Assembly: GCF_040640155.1 (NCBI RefSeq)
Contig: NZ_JBFABE010000023.1
Location: 45,028-109,027, forward strand
Source of the DNA: Streptosporangium sp040640155
GTDB lineage: Bacteria > Actinomycetota > Actinomycetes > Streptosporangiales > Streptosporangiaceae
DNA length: 64,000 bases
Reading direction: 5' to 3'
The notes beneath the pieces were generated by a model, which was given only the letters and a program-made list of their open reading frames with translations, made no database searches and had not been told where the DNA came from. The position numbers and the translations under genes were made by a program. This document shows, one piece after another, positions 24,632 to 31,554 of the stretch; the stretch's first letter is position 1; the number at the start of each line of letters is the position of its first letter.

Positions 24632-26392
24632 TTAGATGAAGCGTTTTGCGACTTCCATGACTCGAGACGGCTCCGAAACCTCCACCGTTTCATCACCTTC
24701 TCGAACATAAAGCTTGCCATCAATAACTGATGGTTCCCTCTGACCAGGAATTCGAATAACGATTACACCTAGCCCATAGTAGTCGGAATACACAAGATTG
24801 GCGAGTACATCACCTTTCAAACCGCGAGGCAGATCGGATGAACGAATTGCCTCTTTCCAGCGTGCATAATATCTTTCCGATGTTTCACCGAGTACCACAG
24901 CTTCCCGCCGGACACCAACAACGAAGCGACGGCCTACTTTCCGAGCTTCCACACCATCTAAGGCGTACACTCTCGTCGCATCAGCCTCTTTGTCTGCGAC
25001 TCCAATTAGAATTGTTCCAGCTCTCCCCTTCCCGTTATTTGCTATCGCACCGACCGTGCAGATAATGCGATTCAATATATCCGGGTCAATACCTCGTCTA
25101 TTGTCAAGTCGAAGCATCCCTTGCTTCAGCTCATAGTGGGGCGCTTCAATCTCGGACCGCCGAATGATGGCGTCGATATCCGTTACGGTATGATCACCGT
25201 AGACATCACGCGCCTCACCGTCTACAAGATGTGGGCGGATCAACCCTTTTATGGTATTGACGTTCTTTCGGCGCTGGTCAGGAGAGGTTGATGCCCTGCT
25301 AGTTTCTATACGTTTGTCTAGGTTCGTAATTGCCTCCTTGATAGCCCCATAGTCTGCGATCTTCTTATTTTCTCCAATTAGTAGCTCATGGAAGGCAATG
25401 AGCAGTACAGCAAAAACCGCCGGAAATGGGTTGGTGGTTGACTTGGAAAAAATTATCGACCGGAGTTTCCGACTACTTCCTTCAATGCAGATTGCACGTA
25501 TTTCGTCCAAGCATAGTTTAAACTCGGCTGCATACCTTTCCGAGCCATAGCTATCTAGTGCGGCAATAATCCGCTTATTCTCAGATGATCCGGTTTCATA
25601 GAGCTGGTCAAGCGCATCCTTTGAACGTTCAACTATTTTGCCGCCGATAATTGAAGACGCAATATCAGCAATGCACTGCTCGTCCATAGAGTCTCTTAGA
25701 TCGGTTGACCTTAGGATTCCCTGCTCAACCCAAAAAACTTGGTCCGCTTCAACTTCGTACCCATGCTTCGTCTTTGGAAGATCAATGCTTATAGATGGCA
25801 TTTTTTCCAAAGTGAGGACATCGCTTGACGCGTCTCCACGAACCTCACAAGAAAGCTCTCGAACGAGAGCCGAAAAATCGTCCCTTACTCCCGCTTGCCT
25901 TCGCTCTTGCTCGCTCAGCCTGTGTCCATAAGTATTAATCCGTGAGAAAACGTCATCAACTTCTTCATCTGAAGCATTTCGCATCACGTACATTGCTATT
26001 GTGTAATCAAGAAGCGTGCCCACCTCCTGGGCGGACAGCTTATCCCCATCGGATATCGAGAATTTACCGCGATTAGATCGGTTCTTCGCCGTAACAAGCT
26101 GTGCTACATCGAAATATCTACCATCGATTGTCGTGAACGCGGTTTCGATGAATGAGACGATGGTATGGAGGCGTTGCAGACCATCGATCACCTCATAGAC
26201 GCCATTTTCTCGTTCAGCAAGCAATATAGCGGGAATTGGATAGTTTTTAAGAACCGAATCGACTAGCTTCTGCTTTTCCTCCAAGGTCCACACAAGCTTG
26301 CGCTGATAGCGGCGATTAACTAGGAGCTTGTTTTCGCTGTACCACGCATAGATGGACTGGATTGACTTCGGCTGTGAGTCGAATTCAGACAT
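24632..26392 (-). CDS. DUF262 protein fused to a Schlafen-like AlbA_2 domain (candidate defence protein)
   Basis: A 586-residue protein. The N-terminal DUF262 domain (ParB/GmrS-like NTPase fold) shows YQRKLVWTLEEKQKLVDSVL, the DGLQR version of the DGQQR motif near residue 70, and FSRINTYGHRLS. The C-terminal 150 residues (EIEAPHYELKQGMLRLD, then GAIANNGKGRAGTILIGVAD and KLYVREGDETVE) fit the AlbA_2 divergent-AAA domain of Schlafen-like proteins. DUF262 proteins occur in type IV restriction (GmrSD) and other antiphage genes; this fusion lacks an HNH DUF1524 nuclease. Codon use is strikingly AT-rich compared with the chromosome, a sign of recent acquisition. It is a single gene with its own promoter region. 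Confidence 0.82.
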   Translation of the reverse strand: MSEFDSQPKSIQSIYAWYSENKLLVNRRYQRKLVWTLEEKQKLVDSVLKNYPIPAILLAERENGVYEVIDGLQRLHTIVSFIETAFTTIDGRYFDVAQLVTAKNRSNRGKFSISDGDKLSAQEVGTLLDYTIAMYVMRNASDEEVDDVFSRINTYGHRLSEQERRQAGVRDDFSALVRELSCEVRGDASSDVLTLEKMPSISIDLPKTKHGYEVEADQVFWVEQGILRSTDLRDSMDEQCIADIASSIIGGKIVERSKDALDQLYETGSSENKRIIAALDSYGSERYAAEFKLCLDEIRAICIEGSSRKLRSIIFSKSTTNPFPAVFAVLLIAFHELLIGENKKIADYGAIKEAITNLDKRIETSRASTSPDQRRKNVNTIKGLIRPHLVDGEARDVYGDHTVTDIDAIIRRSEIEAPHYELKQGMLRLDNRRGIDPDILNRIICTVGAIANNGKGRAGTILIGVADKEADATRVYALDGVEARKVGRRFVVGVRREAVVLGETSERYYARWKEAIRSSDLPRGLKGDVLANLVYSDYYGLGVIVIRIPGQREPSVIDGKLYVREGDETVEVSEPSRVMEVAKRFI

Positions 26393-26500
26393 GCGACTAG
26401 TCTGCCACGGCGAGGACCGTACCGCATGGTCATTTCATGACGTTGTTCAGTCGTTGATATCAACATGAGAAATATTCGCATATAGAATGCAATGTCGCGT

Positions 26501-26554
26501 GGGCGGTGCTGGCCGCGACCGGCCGAAGAGCCGCAGCGCGGCCAGCGACCGCCC
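26501..26554. terminator. Large GC-rich hairpin between cargo and regulatory genes
   Basis: Arms 26501-26517 and 26537-26554 pair over 17 bp with a single-base bulge; the 19-nt loop can form a further short GC stem. It lies 82 bp beyond the stop of the minus-strand XRE regulator, so it is probably that gene's terminator and insulates the low-GC defence gene. Confidence 0.65.
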
Positions 26555-26635
26555 AACGCGCGGCGAGACGCCGCAGGCGGATCGCCCTTGAAAGCGAACA
26601 GATAAGTTACGTTCGATCTTGAAGCCAAAAGGTCA

Positions 26636-27370
26636 TCAGATCGCCTGACCTGCGGTTTCGGTGCTGTTCCAGACGCGTTCGAAGCTGTCGAGGTAGGTCA
26701 GAGTGGCGTTGTCGGCCTCGGTGCGGGTCAGGTAGATGACGGGTGCTTCGGAGGCTCGGGTGCCGTACACGTGCAGGTTGACCAACAGGCTGTCGTCGGC
26801 GCGGTAGATCGAGTTGTAGAGCACGGTGCGATGCCGGCGGATCTCGATGCCCTCGATGTCTTGAAGGGGGCGGTAAAGGGCGAGGGCGTTGTGGATGCGG
26901 ATGGCCATGACGTCGCTGCCGGCGCCTTCTTCTGTGCCTCGGGCGGCGACCTGCGGGCTGTCGGGGTCGCCCAGCAGGATGCGGACCCGTACCCCTGCCC
27001 GTGCTCGCTCGGTGAGGATTCGGAGAAGGCCGGCGTCCTCGGCGAGGAACAGTCCGCTGTAGACGAGGATGCCGATCTCCTTCTCCGCGGCCTGGAAGAA
27101 CGAGCGCCAGACTTCGGCGGGTACGGACCAGCGGTGGGGATAGACGGCCTTGATCTCGCCGGTGATGTGGCGTCGGCCGTAGGAGACGTCAGGCCACAGG
27201 TCGTTCTCGTGGGTTCCGAGAAGATCGGCGACCGCGAAGCGGTGGCGAGGGTGGGGGATGCGGCCGCTGATCCAGCGGGCGACGGTTTTGGGGTCGACCG
27301 CCAGGCGGGCGGCGATGTCGACGGGCTGTAGTCGCGCCCGGATCAAGGCGTGCCGGAGGTTTTCGTTCAT
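26636..27370 (-). CDS. XRE-type regulator with C-terminal DUF5919 domain (copy A)
   Basis: A 244-residue protein. The N-terminal helix-turn-helix is about 10-55 (VDIAARLAVDPKTVARWISG). A short linker (YPHRWSVPAEVWRSFFQAA) leads to a DUF5919 PLD-like domain from about 95: IGILVYSGLFLAEDAGL, VRVRILLGDPDSP, YNSIYRADDSLLVN and a final YLDSFERVW. No HKD catalytic motif is seen, so the domain probably binds a ligand. It is clearly homologous to the regulator at 29453-30190. Its promoter region carries two tandem AGACGTCCCT sites, probably its own operator. It diverges from the 114-residue gene. Confidence 0.88.
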   Translation of the reverse strand: MNENLRHALIRARLQPVDIAARLAVDPKTVARWISGRIPHPRHRFAVADLLGTHENDLWPDVSYGRRHITGEIKAVYPHRWSVPAEVWRSFFQAAEKEIGILVYSGLFLAEDAGLLRILTERARAGVRVRILLGDPDSPQVAARGTEEGAGSDVMAIRIHNALALYRPLQDIEGIEIRRHRTVLYNSIYRADDSLLVNLHVYGTRASEAPVIYLTRTEADNATLTYLDSFERVWNSTETAGQAI

Positions 27371-27421
27371 CGGGGACGCACCTTCCGCGGCAGGAGGGCC
27401 GGTGCTTGCGACGCTAACATA

Positions 27422-27441
27422 AGACGTCCCTAGACGTCCCT
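27422..27441. promoter_or_regulatory. Tandem AGACGTCCCT operator (site A)
   Basis: Two perfect 10-bp direct repeats at 27422-27431 and 27432-27441, exactly one helical turn apart, in the gap between two divergent genes. Related GACGTC sites occur at 28372-28391 and 30205-30246. Binding by the XRE-DUF5919 regulators is inferred from their position. Confidence 0.65.
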
Positions 27442-27543
27442 AACTTGCGGTGCCCGAGTTCTTACCGGACAGCGAAGCTCGTCGGCATGGAGCCCCGCCC
27501 ACCCAGGGCTCCGCCCTCACCGTCCGATGGGAGTCCTTCATCC

Positions 27544-27888
27544 ATGAGCACCGTGAAAGAGAACCAGTACGCCTATCAGGTCGAGTTGCTCACCGCGCTC
27601 CGCAACGAGCTGATCAACCGGGAGGTCATCGCGGTCCTGATCACCGACAGCAAGGATCGGCCGTGCCTGGACGTCACCGACAGCGCATTCCGCCCTCGCC
27701 GCGTCTACGTCCATCTGCCGTTCCTGTGGTTCTACTGGGGCGATCAGCACGACGAGCGGGTCTCGTGCTTGAAGTTGTTCCCCGCCGCCGATCGGATCGC
27801 TGAGGCGGCCCAGGCCAGCTGGCGCGACGGCGAGCAGGGAGAGCTGGGCCTGGATCTGGGTCAGATCGTCAACGCTTATCGCTCCTGA
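27544..27888 (+). CDS. Hypothetical protein of the element
   Basis: A 114-residue protein from ATG 27544, chosen because GGGAG lies upstream and the preceding codons are not protein-like. The sequence has a mixed alpha/beta look (QVELLTALRNELINREVIAVL, VYVHLPFLWFYWGDQ). The family was not recognised with certainty; similar small proteins are common next to XRE and GntR genes in streptomycete elements. It is followed after 11 bp by the tandem GntR gene, so the two form an operon under site A. Confidence 0.7.
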   Translation: MSTVKENQYAYQVELLTALRNELINREVIAVLITDSKDRPCLDVTDSAFRPRRVYVHLPFLWFYWGDQHDERVSCLKLFPAADRIAEAAQASWRDGEQGELGLDLGQIVNAYRS

Positions 27889-27899
27889 GCTCGGCGACG

Positions 27900-28373
27900 A
27901 TGTCCCATAGCGAAAACAGATGGCTGACCGGCGGGCGGGTCTACCACCTGCTCGCCGATTGGCTCCGCGACCAGATCACCACAGGCGCGTACCCGCCGGG
28001 CAGCGTCCTGCCTTCAGAGATGGCTCTCGTCGACCAGTTCCGCATCGCCCGGTCCACGGCCCGTCGTGGCTTGGCCGTCCTGGAGGACGAAGGCTTGATC
28101 GTCACCCTGCCCGGCAAAGGACGTGTCGTGAGAGGGGACGCCCCAGATCTGCAGGCGACCTACCGCTATCAGGTGATCGCTCGCGCCTTGCGCGAACAGA
28201 TCCGCGCAGGGGCGTTTCCCGCCGGCGCCCCCCTGCCCAGTGAGCATGCACTGCGCCGTCGGCATCGGGCGTCGCGCAACACCGTCCGTCATGCCCTGGC
28301 CGAACTGGAACGCGAAGGGCTGATCGTCGCCCAACACGGTAAGGGCCGCTTCGTCCGATCGGCCCAAGTCTGA
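27900..28373 (+). CDS. GntR-type regulator with two tandem winged-helix domains and no effector domain
   Basis: A 157-residue protein made of two GntR winged helices. Residues 10-80 have YPPGSVLPSEMALVDQFRIA and residues 88-155 have FPAGAPLPSEHALRRRHRAS, each ending in GLIV plus PGKGR or HGKGR. Normal GntR proteins have one such domain plus a ligand domain and bind as dimers; here a tandem copy seems to make a single-chain pseudo-dimer. The palindrome 28372-28391 overlaps its stop and is a candidate target. An HD-domain gene follows. Confidence 0.87.
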   Translation: MSHSENRWLTGGRVYHLLADWLRDQITTGAYPPGSVLPSEMALVDQFRIARSTARRGLAVLEDEGLIVTLPGKGRVVRGDAPDLQATYRYQVIARALREQIRAGAFPAGAPLPSEHALRRRHRASRNTVRHALAELEREGLIVAQHGKGRFVRSAQV

Positions 28374-28391
28374 GACGTCTTGAGACGTCTC
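28372..28391. promoter_or_regulatory. Perfect palindrome GAGACGTCT-TG-AGACGTCTC (site B)
   Basis: Two 9-bp arms with a 2-bp spacer, just upstream of the HD gene and overlapping the GntR stop. It shares the AGACGTC core with sites A and C. It is a likely operator for the HD gene, bound by the tandem GntR protein or the XRE-DUF5919 proteins. Confidence 0.65.
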
Positions 28392-28439
28392 GCTCTCGCT
28401 CTGGTCGTCCTCCGGGGGTCGGCATTTATCGTGAACCGC

Positions 28440-28991
28440 ATGGAACACGCCGAATGGGCTCGTGAGCTGGCCGAACATTTTCTCCGGGAGCCGTTGCCAC
28501 GCCGCTGGGCGCACACGCAAGGGGTGGCCGCGCGTGCCGTCTCGCTGACGCCGATCCTCGGGAAACACGCTGATCTGCTGATCACCGCGGCCTGGCTGCA
28601 TGACATCGGTTACGCACCTGATCTCGTCGACACTGGCTTTCATCCGCTCGACGGTGCCCGATACCTGCGAGACGTTCAGCGGGTCGACGACACGTTGTGC
28701 GGTCTGGTGGCCTACCACTCGGTTGCCATCAACGAGGCTCGGGAGCTCGGTCTGATCGACCTGTTGACCGCCGAGTTCCGTGAGGGACGGCCCGAGCTGG
28801 CCGAAGCGCTCATCTACTGTGACATCACCACCGGCCCGAACGGCGAGCGGTTCACCGTGCATGAGCGCCTGGCGGAGATCCGTGCCCGTTACGGTCCCGG
28901 CGACCTGGTGACCCGTGTCATCGGCATCAACGAGCCGTTGCTTCTGGCTGCGGTCGCCTCTGTTGAAGCGGCGCTAGCCGATGTGCGGTAG
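28440..28991 (+). CDS. HD-domain phosphohydrolase
   Basis: A 183-residue HD-superfamily protein with the metal ligands visible: HTQGV (first His), WLHDIGYAPDL (the HD pair), then FHPLDGARYL and AYHSVAINEA, and a late CDITTGPNGE Asp. The family hydrolyses phosphate bonds in nucleotides and related compounds; the substrate is unknown. ATG 28440 was chosen; GTG 28431 is possible. It lies just downstream of palindrome B and ends convergently, overlapping the Nudix gene by 18 bp. Together with that gene it suggests nucleotide turnover linked to element control. Confidence 0.88.
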   Translation: MEHAEWARELAEHFLREPLPRRWAHTQGVAARAVSLTPILGKHADLLITAAWLHDIGYAPDLVDTGFHPLDGARYLRDVQRVDDTLCGLVAYHSVAINEARELGLIDLLTAEFREGRPELAEALIYCDITTGPNGERFTVHERLAEIRARYGPGDLVTRVIGINEPLLLAAVASVEAALADVR

Positions 28992-29450
28992 GTCGGCGCC
29001 CTTCAGGTAGTGCTCGATCCGCATCCGCATCGCCCGGTCCATCGGGAGGGACAGGACGTCCTCGCACGGAACCCATCGCACTTCGCGTGACTCGCTGCTC
29101 GTCGTCGGCGATCCCCCGATGGCACGTGCTGTGAGCACGATGGAGAACTCCTGCCGGGCCTCGCCGTTGGACGTGTAGAGGATCACGTGCCGGGGGTCGG
29201 TGTAGATCCCGACCATTCCGGTGATCTCGCACGTGATTCCGGTCTCCTCCGCCGTCTCGCGTACCGCGGCCTGCGGGACCGACTCGCCCAGATCGATCGC
29301 ACCCCCGGGGAGTGCCCAGTTGTCGTTGTCGGTGCGGTGGATCATCAAGATGTCGCCGGCGTCGTTGGTGACCACCGCGTTCACGGATGGAACCATGCTG
29401 TTGGGCGTGGGGGCACCGGGGTCGTCGTGGTAGTCGATCCGCCGAGACAT
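28974..29450 (-). CDS. Nudix hydrolase
   Basis: A 158-residue protein with a complete Nudix box (GGAIDLGESVPQAAVRETAEETGI, metal-binding REtaEE), so it should cleave a nucleoside diphosphate linked to some group. ATG 29450 is 2 bp after the stop of the XRE-DUF5919 gene, so the two are co-translated. In pSAM2 the Pif protein, which blocks redundant transfer between element carriers, has a Nudix motif; this gene could have that role, though similarity beyond the motif was not assessed. Confidence 0.9.
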   Translation of the reverse strand: MSRRIDYHDDPGAPTPNSMVPSVNAVVTNDAGDILMIHRTDNDNWALPGGAIDLGESVPQAAVRETAEETGITCEITGMVGIYTDPRHVILYTSNGEARQEFSIVLTARAIGGSPTTSSESREVRWVPCEDVLSLPMDRAMRMRIEHYLKGADLPHIG

Positions 29451-29452
29451 GA

Positions 29453-30190
29453 TCACCACTCTACCGGGCGGGCTTCGTTCCATATCTTGTCGAAACTGTC
29501 CAGGTACGTGGTCACCATGTCCCCGCCGGCCACCCTGCGCAGATGAAGCACTGGCGCATTGGAGGCCACCTCACCATACACGTGCGTGTTCACGAGAACC
29601 TGGTCGTCCGCCCGGAAGATCGAGTTGTAGAGCGTCGTGCCGTGCATCCGGAACTCGGCCACCTCGCGCAACGGCGCGTACAGGGAGAGCACGCTCCGGA
29701 TCTTCGCTGAGATCGCGTCCTTGCCGATGCCCTCATCGGCGCTACGCCGGATCACTTCCTCAGATTCCGGGTCGCCGAGCAGGACGCGAAGCCGGGCCCC
29801 GGACCTGCCCCTCTCGGCGAGAAGCCGGATCAGCCCGGCGTCCTCGGCAAGGAACATCCCGACGTACACCAGGATGTCGATCTTTTCTGACGCACCGCGG
29901 AACAGGCCCTCCCACGCCCCCCGGGGCATCGTCCACCGATGCGGGTACACATTGATGATCTCGCTCTCGGACGCGGCCACGACCTGCTCTTGGCTGAGAG
30001 CCTGCGGCCACAGGTAGGTCTCGTCCGTACCCAGCAGCGACGCCACGGCGAATCGATGTTTCCGGTACGGCTCGCGTCCCTTGGTGATCCACCGCTCGAC
30101 GGTCTTGGGATCCACCGCGATGGCCTCGGCCAGTACCGCGACGCTCATACCCTTCGCTAACAGCGCCGCGCGCAGCCGCTCGTTCGCCAT
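29453..30190 (-). CDS. XRE-type regulator with C-terminal DUF5919 domain (copy B)
   Basis: A 245-residue homologue of the regulator at 26636-27370 with the same layout: helix-turn-helix (VAVLAEAIAVDPKTVERW), the VYPHRWTMPRGAWEGLF linker and a DUF5919 domain (LVYVGMFLAEDAGLIRLLA, LRVLLGDPES, LYNSIFRADDQVLVN, TYLDSFDKIWN). The two copies differ enough to be old paralogues. Downstream the Nudix gene is coupled. Upstream, between this gene and the plus-strand zinc-ribbon gene, lies the GACGTCCC inverted pair (site C), a likely autoregulatory operator. Confidence 0.88.
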   Translation of the reverse strand: MANERLRAALLAKGMSVAVLAEAIAVDPKTVERWITKGREPYRKHRFAVASLLGTDETYLWPQALSQEQVVAASESEIINVYPHRWTMPRGAWEGLFRGASEKIDILVYVGMFLAEDAGLIRLLAERGRSGARLRVLLGDPESEEVIRRSADEGIGKDAISAKIRSVLSLYAPLREVAEFRMHGTTLYNSIFRADDQVLVNTHVYGEVASNAPVLHLRRVAGGDMVTTYLDSFDKIWNEARPVEW

Positions 30191-30204
30191 CTCACCTGCC
30201 CGTC

Positions 30205-30246
30205 AGGGACGTCCGGGGACTTGGACATCGTATGCCGGACGTCCCG
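30205..30246. promoter_or_regulatory. Inverted GGACGTCCC pair (site C)
   Basis: AGGGACGTCC at 30205-30214 and GGACGTCCCG at 30237-30246 face each other with 22 bp between, and CATGTCCCGTCC follows. It lies in the divergent gap upstream of XRE copy B. The core is the same as in site A, supporting a shared regulator. Confidence 0.65.
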
Positions 30247-30341
30247 AACATGTCCCGTCCTGTAGTGATCTCGTCCCACCCTTCGGGCGGATTCTCGGTG
30301 TCACACCGCACGACACCGACTCGACGAAGGGAGACGCGAAC

Positions 30342-30557
30342 ATGATCGACCTGATGGCCTCGCTGGAGGAGGGACCGGTCTGCGCCTGCGGCGCGGCCGT
30401 GGAGGAAGGGCAGACGCTCTGCCGGAAGTGCCACGCCTCGGCACGCTGGCTGCGGCGGCAGGCCAAGCGACGTAAGGCGAGCAGGCGGCGCGGCGAGGTC
30501 CGGCGCCCGGCCGGCTACCCGCGCGGCACCGTGGAGGCGGGGGTGATCTGGACGTGA
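30342..30557 (+). CDS. Small zinc-ribbon-like protein
   Basis: A 71-residue protein with CxCG and CRKC pairs (VCACGAAVEEGQTLCRKCH), which probably bind one zinc, followed by a strongly basic tail (RRQAKRRKASRRRGEVRR). Such small basic zinc proteins are common in actinobacterial conjugative elements. ATG 30342 follows GAAGGGAG. Its stop overlaps the next start (GTGA). Confidence 0.8.
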   Translation: MIDLMASLEEGPVCACGAAVEEGQTLCRKCHASARWLRRQAKRRKASRRRGEVRRPAGYPRGTVEAGVIWT

Positions 30558-30730
30558 GCGCGATCCCTCTCATCGTCGCCCTGGTGCTCACGGCCGTCGT
30601 GGTCGTCGGCTACACGCTCGTTCTGATCGGGATGCGCCAGGAGGACCGGTGCATGAGCCTGCGCACGGCCGCGCCGACCCGTTCGGCGGTCTTGGCGCGG
30701 CGGGTGACCGGTTGCCACGTCCGCGGATGA
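30554..30730 (+). CDS. Small single-pass membrane protein
   Basis: A 58-residue frame from GTG 30554, overlapping the preceding stop. It starts with one clear membrane helix (IPLIVALVLTAVVVVGYTLVL) and ends with a short basic tail. The GTGA coupling and composition support it as real. It may be a minor transfer-associated membrane protein. Confidence 0.7.
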   Translation: MSAIPLIVALVLTAVVVVGYTLVLIGMRQEDRCMSLRTAAPTRSAVLARRVTGCHVRG

Positions 30731-30743
30731 CCGCACACACCGC

Positions 30744-31079
30744 CTACGGGCGGTCGTTCAGAGCAGACTCGACCCGGGCGAGTCGTTCCGACAGGTCGTG
30801 CAAGGTGGCGCGGATCTCGGTCAGCTCATCCGACGGGGCCGGCGCCGGCGCGGCGCCCTCCCGGACGAAGACGCCCTTGCCCTGCTGGCCGATCACTAAG
30901 CCCTCGTTGCGCAGGACGCCGACGGCGAGTTTCACCACGCTCAACGAGGCTTCGTAGCGCTCGGCGAGCTGGGTGGTGGACGGCAGCGGGGCTCCGGGGG
31001 CCAGGGCGCCGGTACGGATCTGCTCGCGCAGATCGTCGGCGATCTGCAGGTAGCCGGGCCGCCCGGTGTTCTTGACCAT
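30744..31079 (-). CDS. Short GntR-type repressor of transfer genes (TraR/KorSA-like)
   Basis: A 111-residue protein with one GntR winged helix (YLQIADDLREQIRTGAL, APLPSTTQLAERYEAS) and a short C-terminal coiled coil (LTEIRATLHDLSERLARVESAL) in place of a ligand domain. Short GntR proteins of this type repress tra genes in streptomycete plasmids and AICEs. It diverges from the transfer operon, and the inverted repeat at 31160-31185 in the gap is its likely operator. Confidence 0.85.
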   Translation of the reverse strand: MVKNTGRPGYLQIADDLREQIRTGALAPGAPLPSTTQLAERYEASLSVVKLAVGVLRNEGLVIGQQGKGVFVREGAAPAPAPSDELTEIRATLHDLSERLARVESALNDRP

Positions 31080-31159
31080 CCATCCCTCTTCCGCCGTCTG
31101 CTTGCTCCTAGTTCAGCACAGACGCGCAACCAAGCCAACCATGAGAACGTTGACAACCG

Positions 31160-31185
31160 AGCCAACTAGGTTAACTATGTTGGCT
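31160..31185. promoter_or_regulatory. AGCCAAC/GTTGGCT inverted repeat, likely GntR operator for the transfer operon
   Basis: Seven-bp arms at 31160-31166 and 31179-31185 with a 12-bp centre that is itself nearly symmetric (GGTTAACT). A further AGCCAAC half-site lies at 31135-31141. It sits in the divergent gap before the first tra gene, the usual place for KorSA/TraR sites. Confidence 0.65.
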
Positions 31186-31209
31186 ACGTCGAATAGAAGG
31201 TCACCCACC

Positions 31210-31554
31210 ATGCGCAACATCCCCATCCCCGTCGACACCGCCAAACTGCAGTTCGTCTGCGTCGCCGCACCCCGCCCCCGCCTGGTCAACAAGGACACCG
31301 GCGAAATCAAGACCGACAAGAGCGGCAACCCCGTCTACGAAGTCGCCATGTCGGCCATCGACGCGACCGGCCGCATCGAGCTGATCCGCGTCAACACCTC
31401 CGGCGAACCGCCTGTCACCCTCGGCATGCCCGTCCACCCCGTCGACCTGGTCGGCTTCGTCTGGGAGCAGACCCGCAACGGCGAAGTCCGCTGGGGCATC
31501 AGCTACCGCGCCGCCTCGATCCTCCCGATGGAGGTGAGCACTCTTGCGCGATGA
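31210..31554 (+). CDS. Small AICE protein upstream of tra, possibly Pra-like activator
   Basis: A 114-residue protein with PRLVNKDTGEIKTDKSGNP and VHPVDLVGFVWEQ, a beta-rich pattern found in small proteins preceding the FtsK-type tra gene in actinobacterial elements. Some of these are called replication, integration and excision activators. That name is a tentative guess here. ATG 31210 is the likely start. Its stop overlaps the tra gene start by 11 bp. Confidence 0.65.
   Translation: MRNIPIPVDTAKLQFVCVAAPRPRLVNKDTGEIKTDKSGNPVYEVAMSAIDATGRIELIRVNTSGEPPVTLGMPVHPVDLVGFVWEQTRNGEVRWGISYRAASILPMEVSTLAR

Noticed and set aside
24367..24730. Plus-strand frames of 81 and 112 codons after the NACHT gene
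   Set aside because: Weak ribosome sites, no protein-like pattern, and the longer one overlaps the DUF262 coding end.
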